From Strobilurus pachycystidiatus (taxonomy: Eukaryota > Basidiomycota > Agaricomycetes > Agaricales > Physalacriaceae): a stretch of 64,000 bases of DNA. The DNA lies in NCBI GenBank assembly GCA_019915135.1, contig JAHLMK010000005.1:1488001-1552000 (forward strand), written 5' to 3'. Of this stretch, positions 14,401 through 25,523 are shown one piece after another (the first letter of the stretch is position 1; the number at the start of each line of letters is the position of its first letter). The position numbers and the translations under genes were made by a program. The notes under the pieces were generated by a model. It saw only the letters and a list, made by a program, of their open reading frames with translations, ran no database searches and was not told where the DNA came from.

Positions 14401-16315
14401 TTCCCATAGCGCCGCCGTTGGAACCTAGGAAGCCAACACCAGCGGAGCTAGCGGCGCAGGCTCAAAATGATCAGCGCATCATCACCTTGCTGAAATTCCG
14501 TCTGGGACCTATCCTGACTGAATTAAAGAGGAAGTTCAAGCGATTCACCAAGCGGGCTACTGTGCGTGTCTCTATTGTCGCCATTCGACCATCATGCTGA
14601 TACGTACTGAACAGGATGAATATACTTTCGACCTTCCGCCGCCTGCCGTTGTCCACGAAGTCCAGATCACTGAAGTGCAAATCGACGGCAGTCCGGTTCA
14701 GGTTATGGCTCAGGCGCAGCTGACCAACGGACACGTCAATGGCGCCGCTCCTCCTGCTCCAGTAGCTGAAGTCAACATGCCTCATTTGTTCGACATGGAC
14801 TTGGAGCGCATGCATGCGGAGCTGTACAAAGACCGCTATCTGACTCCTCAGCAGTTCCTCGACGATGTCGGCAAGATAGTCTACAACGCCGAAATACGCG
14901 AGTACGAAGATCACGAGAGGTTGTTGCGGGCCCAAGCCATGTACACTGCTTCCGAAGTCAGCATACAAGAATTCGATCCCGCGTTCAGGATGGAGTGTGA
15001 GCGGATGGCTGTTAGGGAGAAGAACCGAAGAGACGAAGCCAAGAAGAATTCGGACGATCATGATGAGAAGGGGAAGCAGCCTGATGTTGTTGCTCGGCGC
15101 AGTGCGAGGCATACTGGGCAGGCGCCTGAGCTGGCTTTGACCGATCCTGTGCAGCTCGAACGACGATTGAAGCGTCAGCGCTCAGACGGCCAGGTCACGG
15201 ACTCGCATGGTTCAGATAGCGATAGCCGTGATGCCAAACGCTCCAAAATGTTGGGAGAAGTTGATGGGGAAGCCGACGCCGACGGTGATCTGGATATGGA
15301 TCCGCTTGATACTCTTCGCAGTGTCCACTTCGCTGATCAGCTTCCTTCGCACGGGCACGGGCATGGACACGGACACCCCCAACATTATCCGTCCACGTCC
15401 AATTTCGCACAGCACTTCAATTCCCAGCCGAACGGTCATCAGGTCGCTCCGATGTCTCACCCCCACCCTTCGGACTTCAACTCCCTCCTCAACCCCATGC
15501 CGACGTATCCGCCGCAAGCATATCCCCCACCGTCGTACCCCCCGCCTCAACCCACTCAACATGCGCATTCCAATATTTATCCGCCAAATCCTTACCAGGC
15601 GCAGAATCCCTATCCTTATGGTTCCGAGCCAGTGTTTGGGTCCAGCTCTTCGCAGCAACCGAATCAGAACGTATTTGTCGCCCCCCAGAATGGTGTTGCA
15701 CCGTATGGGAACGATATGTATACCCCATATCCTGTGGTCGACCAGTGGCAACCAACCTTGCCGCGTTCTCAGCCTGCGCCCATGCGACATCCCCAGCATA
15801 TAGCTCATCAGAATATGCCGCCAGAACCTCTTCCGCCCATCGTTCCTTCCCTCCGTCAATTGACGCCCAATGGGTTGCCACAAACGGATCCTGACGATCC
15901 CTTCGTGGATAGACCTCCACCTCCACCGTCAGCGCAAGCTTCCTCATCTGCGATGATCGTAGATGAACCAAGGGAAAAGTCGCCCAAAGAAAAATCAAAG
16001 ACGCCGGAAGCTCCGCAGAAGGAACCAACACCTCCTCCTCCACCGCCTCCACCGCGTACACCCACGCCGCTTCCCGATTTCCATCTGGACGAAGGCTTGC
16101 TTTCCCAGTTGCAAGGAAGTCTTCGAGCAAACACGGCGACTCTGAATGTTGAACAGTTGGAGCAACTTCGTGCGACATGTTTGGCGGCAGTGTGGAGACG
16201 TAGATCTGACTGGGATCGTGACTCGCTCATTAGGGAGTTGCAGGATCTTGTCAGCGACTTCGTAGAGGACATGGGTAATGACATGGAGACCGAGGACGAG
16301 GCTGAGACGTTGTGA
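11442..16315 (+). CDS. ABO1: ATAD2/Yta7/Abo1-type AAA+ chromatin ATPase
   Basis: Nuclear histone-binding AAA+ protein that helps load or evict H3-H4 and limits heterochromatin spread. Nine exons (11442-12483, 12534-12605, 12653-12826, 12876-13330, 13379-13511, 13559-13771, 13823-13977, 14028-14561, 14615-16315) give 1492 residues. The acidic, Arg/Lys-mixed N-terminus (about 360 residues, with RRYNTR and YTLRQR motifs) precedes AAA1: [11 protein letters not shown], Walker A GPPGTGKT, Walker B IIFFDEID, sensor ATNRPDAID and RRPGRFD. AAA2 is degenerate: GAPGMGQTY replaces the Walker A Lys by Gln, and the Walker B position reads IIYIPSL without Asp-Glu. A bromodomain-like helical segment follows ([20 protein letters not shown]). 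A long low-complexity tail holds HGHGHGHGH and polyproline runs, ending in a short helical block. Confidence 0.93.
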
Positions 16316-16578
16316 TCTTTAATGGCTGTTTATGTATTCTGTATTTGCAATTTCTGTGTAAAGCTACTTGTATCTCTCTGCCCTTTAATGATGAGGTATT
16401 CATGCTCTGCGACCGAGGTTGGCGTGTTCAAGCAACGGTCAGCGAGGCCTGTTGTGAGGTTGATTTACAGGCAGTATAACGGAATGCTGTCAACATTTGA
16501 ATGAATGGTATGTGATAATGTATGCAAATAGTACTTCAAGGACTTTATGTATGTCTGTATGAATTAGGGAACGACAGT

Positions 16579-17801
16579 TCAGTGCTGCCTGCATCGAAGA
16601 GCAAGGACACAGTCGCGCCACGAGGAATATAACATGACAGCAAAAGCATTGGCCTCTGGGCTTCCTCCAGTATATGGCTCAGTGGCGAACCAGTTGAGGG
16701 GATCAACGGTCGGCGTAACGATTCCTGTAGCAGTAACATGGGGATTGCCATCTGAGTCGGTGGACCCTAAAATCGCACGAATCCCATCCGCCCATCTGAT
16801 GTAGGTAAAACTCAACACAGAGGGCCGAAGGACGGCCATACGGTAGATGACGTTCGCAAACATCAACGAGCCAGAAAGCTCGCCGTAGAGACGATTCGCG
16901 TCAATGGAGCCGTTCGTGTCCATGTAGTTGTGCACCATTCCGCCGTCGAGCTCTGTCGCCATCACAGCGTCTATGATCTCCTTGATCCAAGTCGTGAGGT
17001 CGTTGATCGCGGTGGACCTCCAGTCGCACAAGTACGCCACGGGCGCGTGCTTGATGGTAGCCAAGATCCGCACCATCCCGCCCACAGCCCAGCCGTTTCC
17101 AGTGGACCAGAGACCGAGGTCGGTGGACTGAGGTCCAATGATGTGGTGCCAGAGGTCGCTGGTTGGGGAAGCCTGTAGAACAGCGCGGTACTCTTTGCAT
17201 TGTTTGTAGGCTTCGTAGAGGAGGGTCTCGTTCCAGGTATCGGCGGCGTAGTAAGCAAGGAATGGAGGCGCCATGTACATGAAATCAGCCCTGCCATCGT
17301 TCATTAGCTACCAGACACAGAATCTTCGAAGACCAAGTACCATAGCTCGGTAACGTCTGCTCGATGGCTGATGGCGCCGGCTCCGCTGCCATTCGTCCAT
17401 CTGGGGGCATCCTCAGTGATGTATGTGATCTCCTCCGTCGCGCCGTCAGTGTATTCACTGTACGTCTTTCCAATGAGGTAGGCAATGACACCTAGACTGG
17501 CAGGATCGCCAGTAGCGCCATCGCCATCGGCCAACCCGTTCGCGCCTTCACCAAACTCAATCCATTCCATTCCCAGGGTCATGGCGTAAACATGCTCGGG
17601 TTGGACAGTCGGAACGGGAAAGGCAGCGGGTGAGAAGACCGAGAGTTCGGGGTTGTACAGCTCAAGCAACGCCATTATCGCAGAGCCATATTCCCAGGAA
17701 TGGGAGGGGAGGTGGGCGGATGCGTTGGCGACGGCTCTGATGTCAAAGCCGGGATTGAAGACGATGGCTGTACTCAAAAGAGCTGTGGAGAGGTCGAACA
17801 T
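16579..17801 (-). CDS. GH105/GH88-like six-hairpin glycosidase
   Basis: Likely (alpha/alpha)6-barrel hydrolase acting on unsaturated pectin fragments (rhamnogalacturonyl hydrolase type); the substrate is inferred from fold. Exon 1 is 17341-17801 and exon 2 is 16579-17290, with a 50-nt intron; 390 residues, a normal size for the family. Across the splice the protein reads ELWADFMYMAPPFLAYYA, equivalent to the 'W-D-x-x-M-x-x-PFL' family block, followed by LWSTGNGWAVGGMVRILATI and, near the end, EANAFAVMLYSSWRD. The ATG at 17801 is the only one downstream of a TATTTAA element at 17913-17919. No clear signal peptide is present, odd for a secreted enzyme; an upstream exon cannot be excluded. Confidence 0.7.
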
Positions 17802-17912
17802 TCCTTCAAAAGGTCTAAGAAAGGCGGTCGGATAGAAAGTAGAGAAAAGAGCGTGGATGGACCGCGGGGACCTCAAGAAGTTGGAAAATGACTGGGAGGA
17901 CGTGAAGGCAGG

Positions 17913-17919
17913 TTAAATA
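17913..17919 (-). promoter_or_regulatory. TATA-like element of the GH105-like gene
   Basis: Minus strand reads TATTTAA about 115 nt before the ATG at 17801. No other ATG falls between it and that start, which supports the chosen start codon. Confidence 0.4.
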
Positions 17920-18871
17920 GGTCAATAAGTCAGGTTCGGACGGATTGAGGCCTTGGAGAAGAGAAGTGGGGTTCCCTGCATGATTTGCAAAGTGCACATC
18001 AGGGGGGAAACAGAGTGTCGTTTGCGTGTTCGCGTCCTTCTTCCTCATTGAAAGCGACTTCCTTGCCACACATCGCGATCGGCAGGGCGTCGAGACGAAG
18101 CTTGCGAGTGGAAGAGCGCATACATACCCTCTCGAATTCGCTGAAAGAAAGGTTCAGGTGGAGCCAGGTATGTAGGATGTCCGACGCGTTACAGAATCAA
18201 ATGAGATCAGATGAAAAAAAAACAAGGATTAGGGTTGCGGAATATTGGAAGTCTAAGAACAAGCGACGGCATTTCCCGCGACCTCTATTTTTCGCAACGT
18301 ACAAGCCGATGTCGCCGCCGCAACATCTCGCAGCTCTCACGATGGCCCACTTACAGACCGTCGGTCATCTCGTCAGTCAGCACGATGGAGAAAGCTTTGG
18401 AGCTACGTCTTCGCTAACTACGTCTAGAGCGCATTGTCGGGATGTCATTCGCCAGGGCTAAAGCTAACGAGTAGGGAAGGAGCGGGATTCGACGCCACAT
18501 GGTCTACTACTCGCGAACCAGGATCGATAGGGTTTCTTGAACGGTGACACCATCCGATTCTGTCAGCAACAGCAGACAAACTGGTATAACATACTATTGG
18601 CATTACGCGTCTACATCCTATCATGACCGACGCGTACCGAACCAGTCGAGTAATGGGAAATTATACCCTCGTTCCTCCATGGCATTGCAGGAGAGATACG
18701 GAGGACTACAAAGAACTCACCCTCGAGCCCGAAACGAATCCCAAGACAAGACAAGACCTAAATACGACCTACATCGTGATTCGTTATAGGCCGAAGGAGT
18801 CACAACAAAGACAGCAGGTTCAGAGCCAGAGTCAGATGTTATTCTCATATCGTACACTCCCACATCATCCA
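17920..18871. other. intergenic between GH105-like gene and NUP57
   Basis: Both neighbours are on the minus strand, so this holds the upstream region of the glycosidase and the 3' end of the nucleoporin gene. Nothing else is supported. Confidence 0.5.
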
Positions 18872-20780
18872 TTACCGCATAGCACTAGCTCTCAGAGAGT
18901 TTGTAGATGTCCACAAATTGTCAGGCGCCATGGCCTCGTCCCCAGCCGTTATAGGTGGTCCAGTGCCCATTATAACCCCCAAATCTTTGAGATCTTGATG
19001 CAAAATCTTCGTGAGATGCGCCAGCCCTGCTTGCTGCTCCGCAAGTATCTATACGCACGTAGCTAATAAGCCTACGAGTTTTAACGAATATAAGAGACCA
19101 AACGCACCTGCGTGATACGAGCCAAGCCATCTTCGTCGACGACCTTCCACTCGCCCATCATCCGTCTGTCCCTCAGGCCCTCCTCCCTCGCCCGCATCGC
19201 TCCGAAGACGGCCCAGAGTTCTTCCAACTTGGCCTTCATTCTTCCTCGATGACCACGCGCTTCCTCGTCAATCGCCTCAAGGTCCGCCGCCAAGCGCTCT
19301 TCCTCGGGGCGGATCGCAGACGACCGCACCGCCGGGATGAGCAGATGCAAGTGCTGCACCAACGATACAATCCGCTGAGCAGTTTGTATCTGTACTTGTG
19401 AGAAACGGGCCAGGCGGGGGATGATGTCGGTGGTATGGTGTTCTGAGAGGGCGGAGAGTTTCTTTTGTAGTTCCTGTGAAGCATGAATAAGTCGGGGGAC
19501 AGAAGCGATAGGATAGGTGAAGTCATACCGCTATACCCGCAGTGTGTGCGGCAGACTGCTGCGTCTGTGCTTCTACACGTTGCCTGAGGTCGTCAAAGCC
19601 GTTGGCTATGACTGGTACAAGGCTGAGAGCTTGTGTAAATCCACACGAGATGGCACAGAGATTGTCAAGACTAACCAAGAAGGATCGGGATTCTCTTGTA
19701 ATGCCTTTTGCCATAGCACGTCGTTTGTCGCATTTGCGGGTCGACCATATAGGTGGACCTGGCTAGGATCGACAAGGTTGTAGAAGTAATGCTGTAACAA
19801 GGCAAATTAGACATCACGAATGGAAGCTAAGACGACGTTCTCACCTGGAAGCGGCATTGAGGTGAGTTCGGGTTCCACGCGTGCGCTATGGATTCAATCT
19901 TTTGCGTGAGGCGCTCGAACTGAGCCTGTGAATCGGCCGGCTGTTGCTGAGACGATCCAGGCGCAGTGCTTTTGAGTAGGCTGTTGCCACCAAGCTGCGG
20001 TTGCGGGGGTTTACCGAACGCGCTTGTTGTGAGGATGCTCTGGGCGAGAGGATTGGGGTTGGCGGCGTTGTTATTATTATTGGCGGTGGAGCCAAAGAGA
20101 GATGGGGCGCCGGTGGTGGACCCAAAGAGGTTATTAGTCGCAGGCGCCGCAGTGGGGTTATTATTGTTCGTGTTTGTGTTTCCGAAGATTGATCCACTGT
20201 TGGGCGTCGATCCAAAGATGGATCCGCCACTGGCGGCGGGCGTCGATCCAAACAGAGGCGCGGGGGCAGTGCCTGTGTTGTTGTTCGTGGTAGTAGATGC
20301 ACCGCCAAAGAGAGGATTGGTGCCGGTGGTGGCGCTGGAGGGCAGCAGTGGATTGGTCGATCCCGCGAATGGGTTCGGTTTAGCCGGCTGCTGCTGCTGC
20401 TGCTGCTGCTGGTTTTGCTGACCAGCCGGCGGAGTCGCAAAGAAACTGTTGCCTTGCGCAGGTTGCGCCGCCGTGCCCGCCGCTGGCTGGCCGAAAGTGC
20501 TGCCGCCGGTGGTGGAACCAAATACGTTGGGCTTGGCTTGCGTAGAGCCAAACAGCGACGTGGTGCCCGTGTTCTGGGTGGCGTTGTTGTTGGCAGGTTG
20601 GCCGAATATACCGGCGCCGGTGTTGGTGTTCGCGTTATTTTGCCCAAATGCGCTTGTGCCCGTCGTGTTTGTGGTCGAGCCAAACGGCGATGGCGTGCTC
20701 CCAGTCGCCGCAGGCTGTTGCTGGGCATTGTTGGGCGCCCCGAATATGTTGCTGCCGCCTGAGTTTGGGAATAACGACAT
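18872..20780 (-). CDS. NUP57: FG nucleoporin Nup57/Nup54
   Basis: Central-channel nucleoporin of the Nsp1-Nup57-Nup49 (Nup62-Nup54-Nup58) complex, forming the permeability barrier of the nuclear pore. Exon 1 (19845-20780, 312 codons) starts MSLFPNSGGSNIFG and is an FG-repeat domain with many GLFGS-, FGS- and FGQ-type repeats in Asn/Thr/Ala-rich spacers, plus a polyglutamine run from a CTG/CAG repeat near 20391-20411. It ends with the helical FERLTQKIESIAHAWNPNS. Later exons carry HYFYNLVDPSQVHLYGRP, NATNDVLWQKA, NPDPSCLVPVIANGFDDL and a long coiled coil (EEERLAADLEAIDEEARG...), ending at SLRASAMR. These C-terminal blocks identify Nup54/Nup57 specifically. Five exons with 50-60 nt introns. Confidence 0.93.
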
Positions 20781-21686
20781 GGTGACTTAAACCAAAGGCT
20801 GTTCGTGGCTGGTTCGTGGCGGCAGGACGCGAAAATGAATATGATCACGTGCCATTCAAGTTATTCTTGAACTTTCAAGTCAGTCTGACTCTTAGTCTGG
20901 TCTTAGTCTGGTCTTGGTTCAACCAATAGTTCACGCCACACGCTAAGACTGACAGTTAACTCTTACCATCCATTACCATCGTTCCACAGGCCCTCTGCCG
21001 CTTCGACTCTGATTGGCGTGAACTCAGCGTCGACAATAGCCGTCTACCAAGGTAACATCCGTTCCGAGTCCCAGCAGTTCCCAGCAACCGTTGTGCTTTC
21101 GGAACTTGAATCTCCTTGGTGAGTTATCCTGAGGACCATTGTCAATGTCACTGCGCATACTCATCTATACTCATGCGGTTCTAGTACCCTCAATATGAAG
21201 ATTTGACGTTTCTACAGCTCGAAATAGTGGCGTAACTGGACGGCACCTCTTCCGAGCCTGATTGGATCGCAGTATACATGGCTATCGGCAGACGGAATCA
21301 CATTCCGTAACGGTGGATGATTATCACGTCCTCATCTTGCATTTGTCGTCACTGAGGCAAATCTGCCCTCGAGGAACACCGCCTTCTGTGAACATCGTGC
21401 TATTGCGTACACGGAATCTCGCGTCGACGATCTTCTGGGTCTCTCTTCCTAATTCGACATGATATTGGACTTCCCTCTTGATATCTATCTTCTGTCCTTA
21501 AGTCCTTGATTCCGTGTTCCGGATTTGCCGCCTTGGGCATGACATGTTCCGACCGTCTTCCGGTCTCTGCTCGGACTCACGAGTCGCCACATCCATCATA
21601 CGCGATGCCCCCGTATTGCGATGCCCCCCGTATTCTCTTCCCTACTGGGGTTAGAGACAAATGAGGTCATCGCTGAATAAAGATTT
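20781..21686. other. intergenic, upstream of NUP57
   Basis: No gene is supported. Near 20889-20915 the unit TCTTAGTCTGG is repeated in tandem about twice with a third partial copy. The region ends at the target-site duplication of the MITE. Confidence 0.45.
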
Positions 21687-22180
21687 GGCGATAGAGGACC
21701 CCGGAATATACCCTAACATCGTTGATCCCAAATTTGCCCAAATTTCGCCTTCCATGTCCGGACAGCCGGTCGTGCCATGTCCGGATTTTTCACCAAGCTT
21801 TCGTCAAAAATTTCGCTCATGTCCGGATTTTTGGACCAAGGTTTCTTCGGCCCGAAGTTGCCGAGGTCCTAATTTCGCCCTGATTGGACCTTCCGAGGGC
21901 GGTTTCTGACGGAATTGAACGAGTGACCGTCAGAAAGCGCAAAGGGCGCTCGCGCAGGCCCGTTGAGCCATGTTTGTACGCTTATGGCAAGCTGGTGTCC
22001 GGATTCCGCGACGAGGGTGTAAGACCAGCGGTCGCTCATGTCCGGACAAAGACTCATGGTTTGGCTTGCTCAGAGGCCTCCATGTCCGGATTCTCCTCAA
22101 GGTATGAGCTAAAATTTTCCTCCCCATGTCCGGATTTGGGACCACCGATGCTGGGGTATATTCCGGGGTCCTGGCGATAG
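21687..22180. mobile_element. non-autonomous hAT-like MITE with 8-bp target duplication
   Basis: A 478-bp element (21695-22172) is bounded by perfect 19-bp terminal inverted repeats: AGGACCCCGGAATATACCC on the left and its reverse complement at 22154-22172. The arms extend imperfectly by about 8 bp (CATCG shared). It is flanked on both sides by the direct repeat GGCGATAG (21687-21694 and 22173-22180), an 8-bp duplication as produced by hAT transposases. It holds no transposase. Inside are six exact copies of CATGTCCGGA and one TGTCCGGA variant, all in the same orientation, which could be transposase-binding subterminal repeats. Identity of the repeats and duplication is seen directly; the hAT assignment is inferred from the 8-bp length. 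Confidence 0.85.
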
Positions 22181-22290
22181 CTGCGAGACAAAGTTGAACA
22201 ATCACCCGGCTTGGTGACCGATTATTGCCGCCCATATAAAACGCGAAGGTCAAAGCAGGGTGAAGGTAAGACATTTCAGCTTGTTGCAAT

Positions 22291-23016
22291 ATGCCTTCTA
22301 AGCACGTACACTTCGCTCCTCAGCGCACGGTCTATCCTGTCACCCCGCTAGTATCGCCATCCTTGGGTCACACGTCTCTCGGTTCGGACGGTTCACCGTT
22401 CGCACCATCATCACCCTCGAGCCAGACGTCCTCCAGTTCGGACGGTCGCCCGTTCGCACCGTCATCACCTTCCAGTCAGCCACACCGTCACCATCGCTCA
22501 CCACAGTACATCTACGCCAAACCCCAACCAACTCTCCACCCATTTCTCGCGCGTACTCAACAGCTCCCCGTGAAGTACGACATCAGACGCCACTACACAC
22601 ACGCATCAACACCCTACGCGTCCCCGGGGCTCTCATCACGTCACAACCCTCTATCCGAACCCGCCACATCGCCTCCTGTTCCGCGCATGACCATAACTCT
22701 ACCGCAATCCCCGGCGTGGCGCATCACCGTGTACCCACACGCGGACGCCGCACACGTCACGGTATCTGATGTCTTCCGCGCGCTCTACCACGGCCTTCGC
22801 GACAATCTGACGCAAACCGAGTTCTATGGACTCGGAAGGAGGGATATGGAGAGCGTCACTGCGGCGTACAAGGAGCGGTATCGCCGTATCCGGAGCTCAA
22901 AGGCATATGATGAGGAAAAGAGGGGTGGAGTGAAGAGGGTGGATTGTTTGGTTGGGAGGACCCATTTTGCTGGGCTCTCGCTTCATGACAACTCTTGGGT
23001 TCTGCACACTTCATGA
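22291..23016 (+). CDS. DUF6699-like protein
   Basis: Single-exon gene, 241 residues. The N-terminus is Ser/Pro-rich with an internal repeat (SSDGRPFAPSSPSSQ-like, two copies). The conserved part runs from about residue 85: HPFLARTQQLPVKYDIR, PLSEPATSPPVPRMTI, WRITVYP, then HVTVSDVFRALYHGLRDNLT, and ends with a Lys/Arg-rich helix and VKRVDCLVGRTHFAGLSL. This order matches the DUF6699 domain common in Agaricomycetes. No signal peptide or membrane segment. Molecular function is unknown. The start codon lies 111 bp right of the MITE, so the element may sit in its promoter. Confidence 0.8.
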   Translation: MPSKHVHFAPQRTVYPVTPLVSPSLGHTSLGSDGSPFAPSSPSSQTSSSSDGRPFAPSSPSSQPHRHHRSPQYIYAKPQPTLHPFLARTQQLPVKYDIRRHYTHASTPYASPGLSSRHNPLSEPATSPPVPRMTITLPQSPAWRITVYPHADAAHVTVSDVFRALYHGLRDNLTQTEFYGLGRRDMESVTAAYKERYRRIRSSKAYDEEKRGGVKRVDCLVGRTHFAGLSLHDNSWVLHTS

Positions 23017-23215
23017 CCACGGAGACGACGCGCCGCATTGACTGTATGGCCGCTTTATGAGGAGGAGGATGGGGTGATGGATGAACCAACATTGCTGGCT
23101 TTCAGTTGGAACTTCATGACCATGACTCGAAAACGAAAACGAAAGGACTGTGCCGCATTGACTCAATAATGTACCATTATCATCATCAAGTTCGCGTTTA
23201 ATGTTATAGCATCAT

Positions 23216-23735
23216 TTATGTATATATACGTCCTCCGACAATTGGAATGGGCCGCTTTGAAAAGAGTATTTTACGCTTCACGATAGCCACCGCATCCCAG
23301 CTTGTTTCGCTGTTTCGCGTAAAAGGCCCGTCATCTACTTCCGAGTCCATGGGTGCATCAAGATCAAAGTCGTATCCATCATCTTGTTCTCGACGCGTTT
23401 TGTTCTTGTGAATGACAGCCAGCGGCTTCGGAAGGTTGACAACCTTGCCCTCGAGGAGATGGTTGCCAATCCGTAGTTTGGGAAGTTTCTGTCAAGTGAG
23501 GGGGTAAGTATCAGTATGATGAAGCAATCTTGACAGTTGGAAAACTCACCAAGGCGTCGTCAATGATCAACGTCCCAACCAGTTTGCCATCACGCTCTCC
23601 TTCATACGTGGTCTCCACGTTCAACGTGCCCTGCAGTTCAACTAGCACAACTTCGTCGTGTGAGACTTTGGCCAGCGATGGAGGGAGCTTGGCGTTGGAT
23701 GATGTTGGGAGGCAGATGTTTACAGGGATGATCAT
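23216..23735 (-). CDS. CTF8: Ctf8, subunit of the alternative clamp loader
   Basis: Small subunit that with Dcc1 joins Ctf18-RFC, the PCNA loader needed for sister-chromatid cohesion. Two exons (23550-23735 and 23216-23488) with a 61-nt intron give 152 residues, typical for the family. It starts MIIPVNICLP; then EVVLVELQGTLNVE, DGKLVGTLIIDDAL, LPKLRIGNHLLEGKVVNLPK, PLAVIHKNK, and a C-terminus KRKILFSKRPIPIV. The 'ELQGTL...G.H.L.GK.V.L.KPLAV' order is diagnostic of Ctf8. An acidic stretch (DDGYDFDLDAPMDSEVDD) interrupts the second half. It converges with the DUF6699-like gene, 199 bp apart. Confidence 0.9.
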
Positions 23736-24426
23736 CGTGGGTCTGGTTAAAGAAGTACTGGGTCTGACGCGACGCGTCTCAGGCTATCAGTTCGCCGGGC
23801 CGATGACCCGTTCAGCGGTGGCTACAGTCATTCGGGTTCTCAATCATGTAGACCGAGCACTCTACTAATTTCTCAGTACGTAGAAACAGTGGCGGATTAT
23901 GTCAAGACATAGCGCTCATTCTTTCCCGCATCACGCTAGTTCTCCACAGTCCAGCGTCCAAACCCAAAGAGTCCAGTCTTGATACAATCCAAATTACATG
24001 TTGAACAGTCTGTTGGAGGAAGGCTGGTGATGACTGTTGAATGATTGTCTGCTATATCGGCAGCTTGAAACGCTCGCTCTTTGCCTCCTGATGACGCGAC
24101 GCGTAGAGGAAGGATTTTGAGCACCTGAAACAGAGCTTTTGTCGATGGTATTGTCTACCGTACAGGTCCCTGGCATCAAGTGCATGATATGAATGTCTAC
24201 CAGGTGTGATTGGCAGCTCCGTGCCAAATGCGAAGAGAACAGATCAAGTCCTCCGGTTGTTTGATAGTCTGCTCTGACACATATGGCCGCTCAAGAATCG
24301 CCATCTCATTAGTAGTCAAGATGCCAAGACAAGACTGCGACTGCTAGGAACATTAATATGTTATTATGGGGCCGGGAAAGATGTCCATGATGTATATGAT
24401 ATGGGGGAGAGGGTATATCGCGATTC
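23736..24426. other. intergenic between CTF8 and VMA10
   Basis: About 690 bp upstream of CTF8 and downstream of the V-ATPase gene. Only short unsupported frames; no repeat or RNA gene recognised. Confidence 0.45.
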
Positions 24427-24945
24427 CTATTGCTTCTTCAAGTTGCGGTGCAGCTCGGGAGTGACGAGGACGACGCGGTCAATCAGCTTCTTGACGACCT
24501 CGTCTTTATGCGAATTGTACGAGTCCGTGATGCTCTGCAGCTTGACTTCAGTCTCCTTGTCGATCGATGCCTGAGCAGTGGACGTGCTTCCGGCGTGCTG
24601 AGAGAAATACAGGCAATTAGGAGAGCGGCACAGCGGGAGACAGCGACAGTGAACGCACCGATGCCTCAAACGACTTGAACTCTTCTTCTTTTGCCTTCTT
24701 GTAAGCCTCTATTTCTTTGGATGCCTCTGAGCGGGCATCTTTCAGTTTCTGCACACGATCTGGAGGGTGCTAGTTAGCAAGGCAATGATGTATGGCGGTG
24801 GTGACGCACATTGACGGGCCTGCTGGACGATTTTGGCCGCCTCCTTCTCCGCCTCGAGGAGTGTCTGGATTCCCTGCGATTGTTGAGCAGCCTGCGGCGG
24901 ACAGTCAGCTCAGCGTAGTGGACGATGATGAACACTGTTTACCAT
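24427..24945 (-). CDS. VMA10: V-type ATPase subunit G
   Basis: Peripheral-stalk subunit of the vacuolar proton pump, pairing with subunit E to hold V1 against V0. Four exons: 24943-24945, 24810-24891, 24659-24759 and 24427-24597, giving 118 residues, the usual length. The first coding exon is just the ATG, which splices to AAQQSQGIQTLLEAEKEAAK, IVQQARQYRVQKLKDARSEA, SKEIEAYKKAKEEEFKSFEA and an end VLVTPELHRNLKK. The N-terminal 'SQGIQ.LL.AE..A..IV..AR..R...LK.A..EA..EI' pattern is diagnostic. It is divergent from the SAP-like gene at 25524. Confidence 0.94.
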
Positions 24946-25523
24946 GTCGTGGTCGGAACAAATGCGAAATGGGTGACGTCACGCGTGTGACAGCTGTTTA
25001 GCTCGCTCACTTCTGTCTAGTAAAAGACATTTCCGTCACGCGGCGATTGCCGCGTTTCTTACGGATTAGGGTCGGGAACGTGTTCCAGGTCTGGAACGCA
25101 TTCGTCAGGGGTGTTGCCCACGTCAACCAGATGAACTAATCCCTCCGTCTTGCCGTCGCCTCCGTCGCCTGTTCCCAATGCCCGCCCGTCCTCGATCGTG
25201 TGTGGGTCCCGTTGCCGCGGCTCTGCTCTCGGCGCGCGTCAGTGCGCCTCCTCCTCCTGCCTGAATCTCAACGTTGCTTTGTTTGGCCTGGCAAGAAACA
25301 GCAGTGACAATTGATCCATGTTGCCCCGCCCGCTCATTTTCTTGCATTTACGCTGTGGCGGCCCCGTTTGTGGTTGCCGCCCTCTTATTGCATTGCCCCT
25401 GTCTCTAACCGAGCCCACAGTGATTCAGATGCCGAGCTTTCTTCTTTCCCGCTCACTTTCCTGCTCCCTTTCGTCGCGCTCCTTGTTGTCGTCGAGGCCG
25501 CCATTCTCCTCATTTGCAGTGCA
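24946..25523. other. divergent promoter region, left edge of the recombinase cassette
   Basis: 578 bp between VMA10 (-) and the SAP-like gene (+). It contains an inverted repeat near 25035-25052 (ACGCGGC, 4-nt spacer, GCCGCGT) and neighbouring short dyads. No gene is supported. Confidence 0.4.

Noticed and set aside
15212..16178. Long minus-strand and alternative plus-strand frames (over 200 codons)
   Set aside because: Shadows of the low-complexity tail of the ATAD2/Abo1-like gene; composition mirrors the repeats of the real frame.
20391..20411. CTG/CAG triplet run as an independent repeat locus
   Set aside because: It is in frame and encodes the polyglutamine stretch of the nucleoporin; noted there.
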